Shown here piece after piece: positions 33,298 to 45,860 of a DNA stretch of 64,000 nucleotides. A program made the translations under genes and the position numbers. The stretch comes from Endothia cerciana. Lineage: Eukaryota; Ascomycota; Sordariomycetes; Diaporthales; Cryphonectriaceae. Every line of letters begins with the position of its first letter. Positions within the stretch are counted from its first letter, which is position 1. Below the pieces are notes generated by a model. The model was not told the origin of the DNA, did no database searches, and was given only the letters and a program-made list of their open reading frames with translations. The stretch spans positions 310,001 through 374,000 of the forward strand of contig JALRMH010000015.1 in the NCBI GenBank assembly GCA_026119935.1, in the 5' to 3' direction.

Positions 33298-35018
33298 ATG
33301 GCTCCTGCGAAGGCTAATGGGAGAGGCGTCCAGGTGGAGGACACGCGCATCTGCGTGGTCATGGTGGGCCTGCCAGCCCGAGGTAAAAGCTACATCGCAC
33401 AAAAGGGTAAATACCTCCCCGTTTTGTACTATACTGCCCGATCCTCTCCTGTGCCGCCCTATCCTGACTTGTCACCTGCATTGCAATTGACCCGTTTGTC
33501 CTGCGATATCGTATAGCACACCAACCCGTTGAGACACTCCCAACCCTCCACCACTGTTCTGCCTGCCCGGGCGACGGAAGCTGTGAAGATTTGGATTTGG
33601 ACACGAGCAATCTAACACCTGTCGCTGCTGCAGCCCAGAGATACCTCCAATGGCTTTCCGTACCCTCGCAGACCTTCAACGTCGGCAGCTACCGCCGCAA
33701 AGCTGCAGCGCAACCTACCGCCGACTTCTTCGATACCAGCAATGTGGAGGGTGAGCGTCAGAGGAAGGCTGCCGCCGAGGCGGCGGTGGCCGACATGCTG
33801 AAGTGGTTCAAGAACGAGAATGGCGTCGTGGCCATACTAGACGCCACCAACTCTACCAAGGAGAGGCGCAGGTGGATCCTCGAGATCTGCAACAAGGCCG
33901 GCATCGAGGTCATATATGTGGAGTCCAAGTGCGACGACGAGAACCTGATCATGGCAAACATAAGAGATGTCAAGACAACAAGTCCGGATTACAAGGGCCA
34001 GGACCCGGAGCAGGCGGCGCTCGACTTCCGAAACCGCATCCGCAACTACGAGAAGGTCTACAAGTCCGTCAACGAGGACGGAGACGAGGAGCATCTGACC
34101 TATCTGAAGATCATGGACGTCGGCAAGCAGGTCATCATCAACCGGATCCAGGACTACCTGCAGAGTCGGGTGGTCTACTACCTCATGAACCTACACATCA
34201 GGCCGCGCTCTGTATGGCTGTCACGGGTGCGTACTGTCTTTACCTACAAGTCTCAGATTGGGGGTTTATCTTGGCATGACTAACGCGGGTTTTTTTGTTT
34301 TTGTTTTTTTCTAGCACGGCGAGTCCATGTACAATCTGGACGGACGAATTGGAGGCGACGCGCTGCTATCGCCCCGTGGTGAGCAATACGCACGCAAGCT
34401 TCCCGATTTGGTCCGCGAATCCGTGGGTGTAAGTACCACCCAAAACCTCGTGTCATTTTTGTTTTGTCCTGGCGCGCCTGCTCACGCCCTCCTCAGGATG
34501 ATCGGCCTCTTACGGTCTGGACGTCCACACTGAGGCGCACCATCGCAACCGCGCGGTTCTTGCCTAAGCACTACAACCAGCTGCAGTGGAAAGCCCTCGA
34601 CGAGCTGGACGCAGGCGCGTGCGACGGCATGACCTACCAGGAGATCAAGGACCAGTTCCCGGAGGACTTTGAGGCACGCGACGAGGACAAGTACAACTAC
34701 CGGTACCGGGGCGGCGAGTCGTACCGAGACGTGGTTATCCGGCTGGAGCCCATCATCATGGAGCTGGAGAGGTCCGAGGATATCCTGATCGTGACGCACC
34801 AGGCGGTGCTGCGGTGCATCTACGCGTACTTTATGAAGCGCAACCAGGAGAAGAGCCCCTGGATGCACGTGCCCCTGCATACGCTGATCAAGCTGACCCC
34901 CCGAGCGTACGGCACAGACGAGCAGAGATGGGACGCTAAGATCGCGGCCGTCAGTACGTGGAGAGGCAAGGGCAGCACGGCGAAGCATGAAGATCCTATA
35001 CCCTCGGCCCTGCAGTGA
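33298..35018 (+). CDS. 6-phosphofructo-2-kinase/fructose-2,6-bisphosphatase
   Basis: Four exons, 33298-33406, 33634-34226, 34315-34428 and 34497-35018, encode 445 aa. The kinase half has the Walker A motif GLPARGKSYIA (residues 25-35) and NVGSYRR. The phosphatase half begins with LSRHGES, where the Arg-His pair is split by an intron (Arg234, His235), and has STLRRTIATA and the second catalytic His in VTHQAVLR. Both halves therefore keep their catalytic residues, unlike yeast enzymes that have lost one activity. The enzyme sets fructose-2,6-bisphosphate levels in the cytosol and so balances glycolysis and gluconeogenesis. The N-terminus is short, without the long regulatory extension of some fungal paralogues. 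Confidence 0.93.
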
Positions 35019-35881
35019 TTTCTTGTTTGCTTCTTTGTTTCTGTAAGTGGTTTGGAAGGGATAACATGTGGTCTCCGGGTCTGTGACCATCGTTTCTACC
35101 AACAAGACGGAAGGGAATCACACTGTTTTTAGTACCCACATTACATCGGAGTCTTGAAACAGTCATCGGCATAGGGTCAGCTCATGGGGCCGGATAGGCA
35201 CAAAAAAAGGGCATCATGCAGATACATACCTACATATCCAAAATACCAAACATGAAAACACCCTCGCGCCTTTAGGCAGGCTGAATGTCGGAGGTGCATC
35301 AATCACCAGACAGCAAGGTTGAGCGGGAGGACACATGCTTCTTCCACTGGCGGAGACCCAAGGCCAGAGCGTCAACTGCCCTGAAGGAAGACACTTGAGA
35401 GGGAGCGTCGAGAATCAGGAAACCCCCGTAGATTGTGGTAGAGGAATACCCCCTCGACGAGCAGTATCTCAACTTGCTAAGGACAGGTTACGACACTGTC
35501 TGAGACTGTGGTAAGCCAATCTACCTCTGCTCCCCATCGTCTCTTCACATGCACAACTGTCACGTCAATAACAGGTCCGGGCGTTGTTGCTCAGCAGCAA
35601 GATACTTGGTCAACCCGCAAAAGTCCAAATTCATCCAGGGTTAATAGGTGATACTATAGAGCCATGAGACCCTGAGCCCAGCCCGCCCCCTGTTAGCCGC
35701 CCCGCTGCTATCTTATCAGCACCCCAAAAAAAGTTGGGCCGGCCGCCTTTTTTTTTCCCTCTTTTTCCTTCTCACTGTCTCCATTCGATTCGATCTCCCC
35801 TGTCGCGCAAAGTCTCTTGTACGTGGCCGCCAGATCGCAACCATCCTCAACAGCACCGAATCACTGCGGAAACCTGTCATC
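35019..35881. other. Intergenic, HAS1 promoter at right
   Basis: No gene. A T-rich/pyrimidine run (about 35748-35775) precedes the HAS1 start, as is usual for highly expressed fungal genes. Confidence 0.45.
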
Positions 35882-37743
35882 ATGGCGTCTGACCCGAGCA
35901 AGAAGAGGAAGCTGAAGGATGCGTCCAAGGATGCGACCGAGCGCCGATCGAAGAAGTCTAAGAAGAGCAAGGTCGTCGAGGAGCCCGAGCCGGAGGTTGA
36001 AAATGTGGAGGAAGAGGAGGAGGACGTGGCGTCGCCCGTCGCGGACGAACAAGATGATAGCTCCGACGCAAATGAGGACGCAGAAGACGATGGAGACGAA
36101 GCCCCGCCGCCAGGAGCTGCCAGCGCCGACCTCCCGCAGGCCCACCTCTCCCTCCCACAGGCAGCCGGCACCGAGGTGAGCTCATTCCACGAGCTGGGCC
36201 TGTCCGACAAGACGGTCAAGGCGATCGACGAGATGGGCTTCAAGACCATGACGGAGATCCAGAAGCGCGGCATCCCGCCCCTGCTCACGGGCAAGGACGT
36301 CCTGGGCGCCGCCAAGACGGGCAGCGGCAAGACGCTCGCGTTCCTGATCCCAGCCGTCGAGATGCTGCACGCGCTCAAGTTCAAGCCGCGCAACGGCACG
36401 GGCGTCATCGTCGTGTCCCCGACGCGCGAGCTCGCCCTGCAGATCTTCAGCGTCGCGAGGGACCTGCTCAAGCACCACAGCCAGACCTACGGCATCGTGA
36501 TCGGCGGCGCGAACAGGAGGGCCGAGGCGGACAAGCTGTCCAAGGGGGTCAACCTGATAATAGCGACGCCCGGGCGGCTGCTGGACCACCTGCAGAACAC
36601 GCCGTTCGTGTTCAAGAACCTCAAGAGCCTGATCATCGACGAGGCGGACCGGATTCTCGAGATTGGGTTTGAAGACGAGATGAGGCAGATCATCAAGATC
36701 CTGCCCAGGGAGGACAGGCAGACCATGCTATTCAGCGCGACGCAGACGACCAAGGTGGAGGACCTTGCGAGGATCTCCTTGCGGCCGGGTCCTCTGTACA
36801 TCAATGTCGATGAGGAGAAGCAGTACTCGACGGTCGAGGGCGTGGAGCAGGGATACTGTCTTGTGGATGCGGATAAGCGGTTCCTGCTGCTGTTCAGCTT
36901 CTTGAAGAAGATGGCCAAGAAGAAGATCATCGTGGGTACATTTCGGGGAGGCGTCAGGGGAACGAAGTCCCGGGACCACGCGCTGACCATGAGGAATAGG
37001 TCTTTTTCTCGAGCTGCAACTCCGTCAAGTACTTCAGCGAGCTTCTCAACTTCATCGACCTGCCCGTCCTCCATCTTCACGGCAAGATGAAGCAGCAGGC
37101 CCGGACCAACACCTTCTTCGAGTTCTGCAATGCCAAGCAAGGAACGCTCATCTGCACAGACGTGGCAGCTCGAGGTCTCGATGTAGGCCTCACACCCTCT
37201 GCATCTGTTGTCAACTAGCTCAGCCCTTACTGACATCTATCGCAGATTCCCGCCGTAGACTGGATTGTCCAGTTCGACCCCCCAGATGACCCGCGCGACT
37301 ACATCCACCGCGTAGGCCGCACGGCCCGTGGCTCCAACGCCAAGGGTCGCTCCCTCATGTTCCTGCAGCCGTCCGAGGTCGGCTTCCTCTCGCACCTCAA
37401 GGCCGCGCGCGTCCCCGTCGTGGAGTTCGAGTTCCCCTCCTCCAAGATCTACAACATCCAGTCCCAGCTGGAAAAGCTCATCGGCAAGAACTACTACCTC
37501 AACCAGTCCGCGAAGGACGGCTACCGCTCCTACCTGCACGCGTACGCGAGCCATTCGCTGCGGAGCGTCTTCGACGTGCACAAGCTGGACCTCGTGAAGG
37601 TGGCCAAGAGCTTCGGGTTCGCGACGCCGCCGAGGGTGGACATCCAGCTGGGCGCGAGCATGTCAAAGGATAAGAAGGTGCAGAGCCGGAGGGCGTACGG
37701 GAGCCAGCCACCGCAGAAGAGGAACGGGTTCAGGAAACACTGA
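35882..37743 (+). CDS. HAS1: ATP-dependent RNA helicase HAS1 (DEAD box)
   Basis: Exons 35882-36931, 37000-37182 and 37246-37743 encode 576 aa, the usual length for HAS1. The N-terminus (1-100) is lysine-rich then acidic. Helicase motifs run in order: Q-motif region FHELGLSDKTVKAI, motif I AAKTGSGKT (about 143-151), Ia PTRELA, ATPGR, DEAD (about 253), SAT, then in the second domain FFSSCNSVKYF, TDVAARGLDIPAVDW and HRVGRTARG. The C-terminal part ends with a basic tail. HAS1 acts in the nucleolus on 18S and 60S pre-ribosome maturation. Conserved VFFSS and GLD|IPAVD junctions confirm both splice sites. Confidence 0.95.
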
Positions 37744-38567
37744 GGGGCTCACCTGCCTGAAGGGATGGTGCGGGCGAGGAGCATACAGGTCGGACGGCGT
37801 TCGGGTATAGGATTGGTGGTGGTATTGCCTCATAAGGCGTCGGGCGATCAAAACCTAGGGCACTTCTTGATCCGGAGTATTGATTCAATATGAGCGTCTA
37901 GCAGAGCCTAACTAGAAATTCAAAATTCTCAGAGATGACACGGCCTCGTCATGGCTGCAGCCGTCTATGATGCAGCTGGAGAGCATCATCCTGCCTCGCT
38001 CCGGCACCCGTATTATTCGATATGTTCCCTCGTGCTGCTTTGATGAACCCCCGAAACGCCCCGAACCCCTCCCAACACCAGAGCAATGCCGAGATATAGA
38101 AAGGACAGTAACGGGCTATACCACCGCCCACGATAGCCGCACGACAATCAACGCCATGGGCTTACTTCGCCACCCTCGAACGCCCGCATGATTGCACGCT
38201 CGTTGACACGTTCGTCGCCGCCGATACCTAATAATAAGCAAGAAGCCCACCACATATCAACATATTAGCCGCAGCCATGCCCTCCCGCCCATCCAGGCTC
38301 TCAGCACCGGCGGTTTGCAGCTCATCGACTTCTCCGCCACTAGCACCGCACGCCAAAGGGAGAGAAAAAAAGAGACAAATTGAAGCAAGCCCCTATGGCC
38401 CACAAGGAAACCCACATCCGGGGAAACATCTGAGCAGTCCCTCGTCGAGATCTGGACAATGCCGTGACGAGACAGCCTCCGAGGTGGGCACGTGGCGTGC
38501 GCGCGAGAGAGAGAGACCTGCACCGCACTCCCTCGGTGCAAAACAGAGTCGTGACGCCCGGCATCGC
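37744..38567. other. Convergent intergenic region
   Basis: Between the 3' ends of HAS1 and the SNARE gene. No supportable gene; nothing else recognised. Confidence 0.5.
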
Positions 38568-39589
38568 TCATTTCAGCACCGCGATCAGCAGTACCAGTAT
38601 AATTATCAACACCACGATGGCCACCATCTGCTTGCTCTCGCCGGCGCTCCGGGCGATCCTCCCCACGGACCGCCGGGCGCGGTCCAGCCGGCCCTGGTGG
38701 CGGTCGACCAGCGCCTCCTGGTCATCCAGCATGGCAACCTGGTCGTCGAGCTCGTCGCCGATCTGCATGCTGAGCTCCCGCTGGCGCGAGATGGACTCGC
38801 CCAGCTGGTCGAGCTGCTCGTCCTGCTCGGCGAGGATCTGCGAGTGGTACGCGTGGATCTGCCGGTTGTCGAGGCCGGCGGCCTGGTCACGGTAGCCGGC
38901 GGGGGCGTCCGGGTCGTCGCGGTAGGGCTGGCCGAAGAGCGCCGCCGCGTTGGCATCGTCGTCGTTGTCGTCGTCGTCGTCCCCGCCGCCGCCGCCGGCC
39001 GTGGAGGGGTCGGTGAAGCGGACGGACTTGCCGCCGCCGCCGGGCGCGCGGAGGGACGTCTTCCTGGCCGGCACGCCCTTCGCGGCCGATGAGGTGGCCG
39101 TGGGGGAGGTGGTGCTCTCGGCGTGCGCGAAGTCCTCGGCTAGCGAGGGGTCGTTAGGGTGCGTGAGGGTCGCGGTCGTGCCGGGGGAGGAGAAACCGTG
39201 GAACTGCGAGGTCAGGTCGTCGAGCTGCTTCTGCAGGCCGGGCAGGGCGTCGGACAGGGCTGCGGCCTTGTCGCTGCAGCGTGGGACCCCCCTCGTCAGC
39301 CAACGCCTGTGGAGGAAGGTCTCATGCCGCGACGGGGGTGGGAAGGTAACTAAATCATGTGCACGGGGGTTGCGTGTCTGCGGGAATCGTACGTGTCATC
39401 GCCCGCCTCCTCCAGGCGCTTCTGCTCCGCCTGCAGCGCCTCCAGGCCGTCCCGAAACTGCTCTAGCGACCGTGATATGTGGCCATCCTGCGAGTCGCTT
39501 TGTAGACTGAGCGCCTGCGCCCTCTTGCGCTCCAACAGCGACAGCTTGATGTGGTCGGCGAGGAGGAACAGGGCGTTTGGGTTCGACAT
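38568..39589 (-). CDS. SYN8: Qc-SNARE, syntaxin 8-like
   Basis: Exons 39589-39393 and 39273-38568 (119-nt intron, branch CTGAC about 20 nt before the acceptor GCTGCAG) encode 300 aa. The N-terminus (MSNPNALFLLADHIKLSLLE) is helical. The SNARE motif (about 205-265) contains the central Gln in SMQIGDELDDQ. A C-terminal hydrophobic anchor (VAIVVLIIILVLLIAVL) ends the protein. The middle has poly-Gly/Asp runs encoded by GAC/GGC repeats. The protein would sit on endosomal or prevacuolar membranes and take part in fusion. An alternative acceptor 36 nt upstream also keeps the frame but adds an unlikely Cys/Trp insert. Confidence 0.85.
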
Positions 39590-40405
39590 GGCCGCGACAG
39601 AATGGAAAGATGTCTCGGGTCTGGTATCGCAGAGAGCCACGAATCCGGCCGGGATAGGAAGGGCAACCAGGTGGATCCGGCTGCGGAAGTGACAAAATGG
39701 ACAAAGATCAATAAAGGCGCAATCAAGAGGGTTGTAGTAATTGTGACGTTGCTGTGGTGGAGTGCTTTTGTAGCGTGGGCAAGGCGGCATCGAGGACGGC
39801 TGAGTGCCGCCCGATGAGAGGCCACTGGGCTGGGCTCTATGTTCGAGACAGTTGCCTGCATGGCTACAGGGGGGTTACCCAGCACGCCGCCCTAGGTACC
39901 GTAGCAGCAGTCACTAAAAATGTGGGCTCGAGGGCCATGCATACCCTGAGGTCCTAACCCTGGCGACGTCCTCTACAATAGTCTTCCCCTCTTTACTTGT
40001 ACTTGGTTTGGGTGATGAGTCTCGCCAGGTCCTCAATACGCCACGACCCAAGTCCCTCCTAAACCTGTCGCCGACCGCAGAGGACCGGCTCCGTTTGGCT
40101 ACACATACGAATCTAGTCGACAGCAGCACCAGGCGTCTGACTCTGGGCGGGATGCAGCGGTCTGCTCCGACCAGACTCGTCTACGATACGCTGACCCCGC
40201 GAGGCGGTTCTCGAATTGTCGATAATTGCGTGCGAGATGATCCTGCGGGCGCCGTCGATACATGGCAAAGCTCGTACTTCAGACAACTCCATTGGACTCC
40301 TCGCTGACTACAGCCGTCGTGTTCCACGTTTATTTCTTGGGTCGCCGTAGCAGCCCACAAACCATCTACCTAGCTCTGCCCCCCGGATGTCTGATATAGG
40401 TTGAG
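39590..40405. other. Intergenic
   Basis: Upstream of the SNARE gene and downstream of the permease gene. No gene recognised. Confidence 0.5.
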
Positions 40406-42236
40406 CTAATAAAAGTGCCGGAAGAGAGGATTCTTGGGTCCGTCTGACAAGGCCTCAGTAGGGACATCCTTGGACTGCCAGTCGACATTCTGTAATTTGT
40501 TTCGACGGCGATTATCAAGCGTCATGTACGTGCGCAGCCCGACAACGAGAACGAGAGCAAGGGCTTCGATAGCGCACGTGATCGCAAGAGGTATCACGTA
40601 TTGGGGTTCCCATTTGTCCAAGAAGATCTGAAATCCGTCAGTAAGCACTCTTGGAGTCTGGGTCCGCCATCATCACCTACATTGGCGGAGACGAAGCCCC
40701 CAGTGTTCGCGAGAAACGTCAGCGCGCCGACCCGGAACGCCCGCCCGTCCTCGGATGGGTCGTTACACTGATGCCAGGTGTGGAATAGGCACGACGGGGT
40801 GTAAGCGCCCATGGTGATGAGGAACGTCGCGAAGTAGGCGGGCCCCGTACTCGAGAGCGGGAGGCAGCTGAGGAGGATGCACCCGATGATGACAAGCACG
40901 AGCGCCGACGCGAGATGCAGGCCTCGCTCGCGGAAGCGGTCGGAGGAGTAGGCCGTGATGAGCATCATCAACGTGCCACAGGCATACGGCGCCACCGTGT
41001 ACAGGTTGGTCTTGACCGTACTGTACCCGAACCTCTCAATGATCTGCGTGAGGAAGTTGGAGGCGACAGAAGCGGCCACGCCGTAGCACAGTGCGATGCT
41101 GGCGAAGACGTAGAACCTCCAGTCGCGCAGCGGCTTGAAGAAGCGCTTTGCATCGAGGGTGGTGCCGGTCGCCGTGGACCCGTCCCGCAGGATCCGGAGT
41201 CTGGCGACGTACTTCTCCCGCTCGGTCAGGAAGCGCGCTGTCTCGGTCGACCACGGGAGCATGAAGGCCGTCAGGACTGCAAATCCCACGGTGAAGGATC
41301 CCTCGATCAGGAAAAGAATCTGCCAGCCCCTGAGCGGCGAACCCATCTGGAAGACTCCGTAGGCGATAAGTCTAGCATACATCTGTCAGCCACCGGCTCC
41401 GGATATCAACCTCTACATCTGTTGTCCATACTCACCCTGAAAATGCACCAGACAGCGCTTGGCACGAATAGAAAATGGCTATCCTGGCGCCGAGCTCTCC
41501 ACGAGTGTAGAAGGTCGTAAGGTAGAAGATCAGCGACGCTGCGAAACCCGCTTCAAAGGTGCCAAGTACTATTCACCGCACCTCGTCAGCAGAGGTTTAC
41601 CGGAGCCCGGACTTCTGACATTGACTCACGCAAGCGAACAACAAGCGCGCCCGCAAAGCTCTTGCAGCCAGCGTTGATCATCGCCATAGATCCCCAGCCG
41701 ATCATGTATCCCGGGATCGTCCAACGCGGCCCGAGCTTTCGAGTGAGCATCACACCAGGTACAGCCAATGTACTGAAGGTGATGTAGAACGTGGAAAGCA
41801 TTATAGCGTATCCGTTTGTGGGGAATCCCAGGTCATCTGCCAGATCGTTTGCTCAGTATGCCAAGGTGCGCCAAAGGACGCAGATCATCGTCACATACCG
41901 GTCATGCCATCCGATTTGGCATTGGACACGTTATTCCGGTCCAAGGAGTTGAACAGGTAACACCACCAGATGAAAGGAAGAATCTGTGGTAACGAATGAT
42001 GAGTCTCGTGGATATCAGAATTGGGGGGGGGGGGGGGCGAGTTTGAGGTTCGAACTTACGTGCCAGTCAAGCTTGCGGACCAGTCTCTTGTTCTCTTCCT
42101 CAGTATATGGGATTCCATTCAAAAGCTCGCTGTGCTCTACCATGGTGATGCCAGATTGGGCGAGGCCTTTTGTGGCATCAGAACCCGTCTCGATGCCATC
42201 CGAGGCCACATTATTCCCATCGTGGTCCGAAGACAT
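40406..42236 (-). CDS. MFS permease, Dal5-type anion:cation symporter
   Basis: Six exons: 42236-42060, 41983-41899, 41836-41630, 41568-41436, 41371-40681 and 40627-40406, giving 504 aa. The cytosolic N-terminus of about 58 residues ends in KLDWHILPF, a hallmark of the Dal5/TNA1 branch, followed by about 12 membrane segments. NSLDRNNVSNAK in the first loop and LLLGTFEAGFAASLIFYLTTFY with GELGARIAIFYS match the family. Homologues carry allantoate, ureidosuccinate, nicotinate, biotin precursors or similar organic anions. Substrate not deducible. The first intron contains a G15 tract on the plus strand (42023-42037). It lies near a racemase-family gene in the same orientation, suggesting a shared catabolic role. 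Confidence 0.9.
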
Positions 42237-42829
42237 CTTCTCAGAGACTGGACAAGATGGGGCCAACAACAACGGACGTCCTGACAACTCAAAGACCCAG
42301 GGTCACGTCAGCTGAGTTAATGGCGTGGTATATTTGTAGCCCGAAATTCGCTGGTTGGTAATGAGGCTCCTGGAATGCTGTCGTAGAGCACGTCGAAAAG
42401 CTCAGTAATTCGACAACATGAGCGAGGCAAGGGGCTCTACTCCAATACAATCAATGGTGGAGAAAGAGAGCGACCCTGAAAGATCGCTGATACCATATGG
42501 AGTACTGCTCCATCATTAAGATACCTTATCTATCAACACTATGGCCGCTCACATGCAACAGAGGGCACTTATGTGCAGTCCTCCGCTCCTTGATAAGCCA
42601 ACAGATCCGGCAAAACAAGGCAGTACTATGGTAATCATGCACCTCCTCCAATATAGTACTTTAAATATTGTGGGGAAGTTCAGATGCCTGTGAATCACAT
42701 ATTGGCGAACGCGGATTGCGTGATATGAGCATCCTGTCCTGATCCGAAGCCGGGGTGCTGCATTTCGAACGCTGATCCATTACTTTGCGACAGGCTGAGT
42801 AGGGTTCTATAAAAAGACCATCTTCGATT
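42237..42829. other. Intergenic, permease promoter
   Basis: AT-rich; nothing further recognised. Confidence 0.5.
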
Positions 42830-45117
42830 TCAATGCTCGCTCACATGGCTGTCCATGAACTCGAAAGCATCATGGAATTCCTCCTCGTCCTCGTATGCTT
42901 CCTCAACGGCAAGCAGGAGCCTGTCGAAGGCCAGTCTTAGTTCGTCCGGCTTGTCCGGTCGTTCATCAAAAAGACGCCTGGCCGTCTTCCCATCCTTGTC
43001 TCCTTGGTACAGATCCACTCCTGGCAAGCCGTGGTCTCTTAGGATTCCCATCGTCAGCAAATCTGCACAGAAGGCAGCCCGGTGCAGAATAGTGTTTCCC
43101 CATATATCGACCACCAAGTGGTTAGCTCCATGCTTCAGAAGTACTCGAAGGCAATCATGACTGTGAAATTGTATTGCTATACCAAGCGCCGTCTCGCCCT
43201 CTCTGGTGCAGAGCTCCATGTTGGCCCCCCGCCTGATGAGTATTTCCGTGACGGCGGAGGTGCCATGGCCTGCAGTGTACATCAGGGCGGTCTCGCCATT
43301 GCGGGACTGTAAGTCGACAACACTAGGCCGGGCTCTTGTGAGCAAGTCGACGATGTCAGCCCTCCCGCGCGCAGACGCATTCTGGAGGGGGTACCATCCC
43401 TCCCTGGAGGGCATGGTAGGATCGGCCCCATATTGAAGGAGAAGGCGGCAGATTTCGGTCTTGACCTCCGAGCTCTCCTTACCTTCGCCCCATCCGCTAG
43501 CCCGCCCGTCGCTGGACTGCGTGGCTGCATAGAGAGCAGTCACCGTGGCGCCAGGTCCCATTATGTTTGGATCTACACCTGCTTCGAGGATGGATCTAAC
43601 GGCACCAATATCGCCCATGCGGGCTGCGTAAGTCAGTGGCTGATAGCCCAGCTGGTCTGTCGCGCTGAGCTCCCTGACTGCCGCACCACTGACGATGCTC
43701 TTGAGATCACCTTGGCGGCGCTTCAAGATGACCTGGCTGACGTGGCTGATTTCAAACTCATCCCACACGTCTCCGGAGAGAAACATCTCCTCCATCCTGT
43801 CTCTGATGCCCGCGTGGTAGGTGCCTGTCAGGAGGGCCAGCGCGGCTGCCTTACGCGGCGTTGTGCCCCCCTCGTTGGGAGCATCCGGATCAGCACCGGC
43901 TTGAAGCAGGAGTTGAACAACCCCCACGGCCTGGTCCGAACCAGACTTCAGACGATCGTGTCGCAGCGCACTGAGGAGTGGTGTGTTCTCTGTCGTTGTT
44001 GTGGTGTAGTTCACCATCCATGGATATGTCCGCAGAAAGGTCTTCAACCCCTTTGTATCTAACATATGAACGTGATGATGAATATCCAGGAGCACTGGTG
44101 GGAGCACAGGCCGGATGGCAATCGACATGGAAGGCGCTTGATTAGCGGCTTTCTCGAGGCAGATGAGAACGGTGTATTGGAGGAACCAGACGGGAAACGT
44201 GTATACTGCATGGAAGACTTGAGTCTGTGCTTCGCAGTCGTCGTCGTGACTGTGGCTCGATGGAGAGCAGCTGTAGCCGATGAACATGCGCCCCACAAAC
44301 CAGGATAGTGATGGAGGAATGAGTCTCATCCTTGTTGATCGTTTCCGAGGGCATGAGCAGGCTGACCCGGCCCCCTGGACACGACAAGATAGCCCAAGGT
44401 ATGCAGTTTCCCGTGCGTCGTTTCGGCTGGACTCCAAAGACTGCATCCTTTCATTGATGCTGCTCAGCTGCCGGTCCATGTTACTGTAGGCTTTGTGGAC
44501 AACGTCCGATAAAGTTGCCATATTTTTCAGCATCTCGGCCGAGGTTTCGCCAACAAGGGACTGTTGTTGTTGTCCACGATTCAACTCGGCGGTTGCTACT
44601 GAGATCCCCATACCGTCCAATTGTGTCTCGATCCTTGCGGTGCTCATGCTGTCATGTCTTCAGCCAGAATTCGTGAAAACGGTCACAATAGGACATACAA
44701 GTTCTTCGTGGTGAGCAGCGCCACAATCAGGCATCGACTCTCTCTAAGTCGCGCGGTAACCTTCAGTGCGTGTGGTCTCCTTCTCAACCACATAAGCTTC
44801 CTTCGCTGGATCGACACGTCGTGCAGCTGTGAAACAATCCATCCAATTTCGTTCAGATGTAGTCGGGCCTGGTCTGTGTATCTCTCTATTGCCTCCAGGA
44901 ACGACGGGTCCTGGCAGAAGCTCGGACCAGCGCTCTCAACGGTTCTCCTCGCGTATCTTAGGACAATGCTGAGATCTGCGACTTCGTTATGGAGACTCAG
45001 CATCTCGGGTGAAGCATTGGTCCAGGTGCGGATCAGTTCCAAGAGCCCCCCAGCTGCCCGAACGCTCACATCAGCCGCGCCGACTAGGCCAGTCACAATC
45101 CCGATGACCTCGGCCAT
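42830..45117 (-). CDS. Helo-like N-terminal domain / ankyrin-repeat protein
   Basis: Exons 45117-44699 and 44648-42830 (48-nt intron) encode 745 aa. Residues 1-110 (MAEVIGIVTGLVGAADVSVR, then long helices) resemble the Helo-like N-terminal domain of fungal STAND proteins. A coiled segment follows. Next is the Cys/Trp block often found after that domain (CSCPRKRS, SWFVGRMFIGYS, YTFPVWFL; about 225-300). About six ankyrin repeats follow (about 360-690), including ETALMYTAGHGTSAVTEIL. The C-terminus is acidic. No NACHT or NB-ARC domain is present. Related architectures act in allorecognition and stress or non-self responses. A role here is inference. Confidence 0.75.
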
Positions 45118-45860
45118 GTTGTAACTACTCCACAGAGCTAGCCGCTCCGTTTCGCCATGCCTGGGACAGATGCGATGCAGATACTGGAGTGAACGGTGCA
45201 AGTGACCTGGACCATATTCCGCGTTACGGTTTGGAGATTGTGTCTCACCGCGAACCAAAAGATGCCTACCTGAAGTTTTGTCCTCTAGTTATTCTCCTCA
45301 CCTGCTCCGCGCCGCATAAACACCATGCTCTTGGCATCTCTGCATTGCAACCTCGACCGGTAGGTATCGAATGCAGTAACCTTCCGGTGGACCTAATCCG
45401 CTGCCGTGTAACGGGACTATGCACCTCGATTCCAAAAATAACCTCCCCCTGGCATTCAGCTTCTTTTCGCATGTCTTGACATGTCTGAGTGTATGCTACG
45501 GGACTTGAAGCAATAAGAAGGTAGTTGCATCGTATTTGCTAGAACTAGACGCTGTGAAGAAGAGCTCATTCATCTACCTGGGCAGATGGTACCAGGGATG
45601 GTTACTTCGAGTGCAGAAGCCATTCGCCCTCACGCAAAGACGTCTCAATGTGACCGCGGGATGCAGATTGCGCCACCATAGAATTTGAAAGAGCCGACCC
45701 CCGGGGAAGGGTATTTGGGACGCGGCGATACAGTACCGGCGAAGACTTGCAAGCACTTCGCAATTGTAAGCGAATCAGGAGAATGGAATGCCTTTTGCCG
45801 TGCCACCACCCGATGTCCACTCATCAGGGAATACTGGAAGCCTAGCACCTCCTCATAAGC
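45118..45860. other. Intergenic
   Basis: Lies between the ankyrin gene promoter and the racemase 3' end. No gene recognised. Confidence 0.45.

Noticed and set aside
38277..39092. 271-codon plus ORF over the SNARE gene
   Set aside because: The minus strand encodes a SNARE motif plus tail anchor; the plus product is low-complexity and unrelated to any family.
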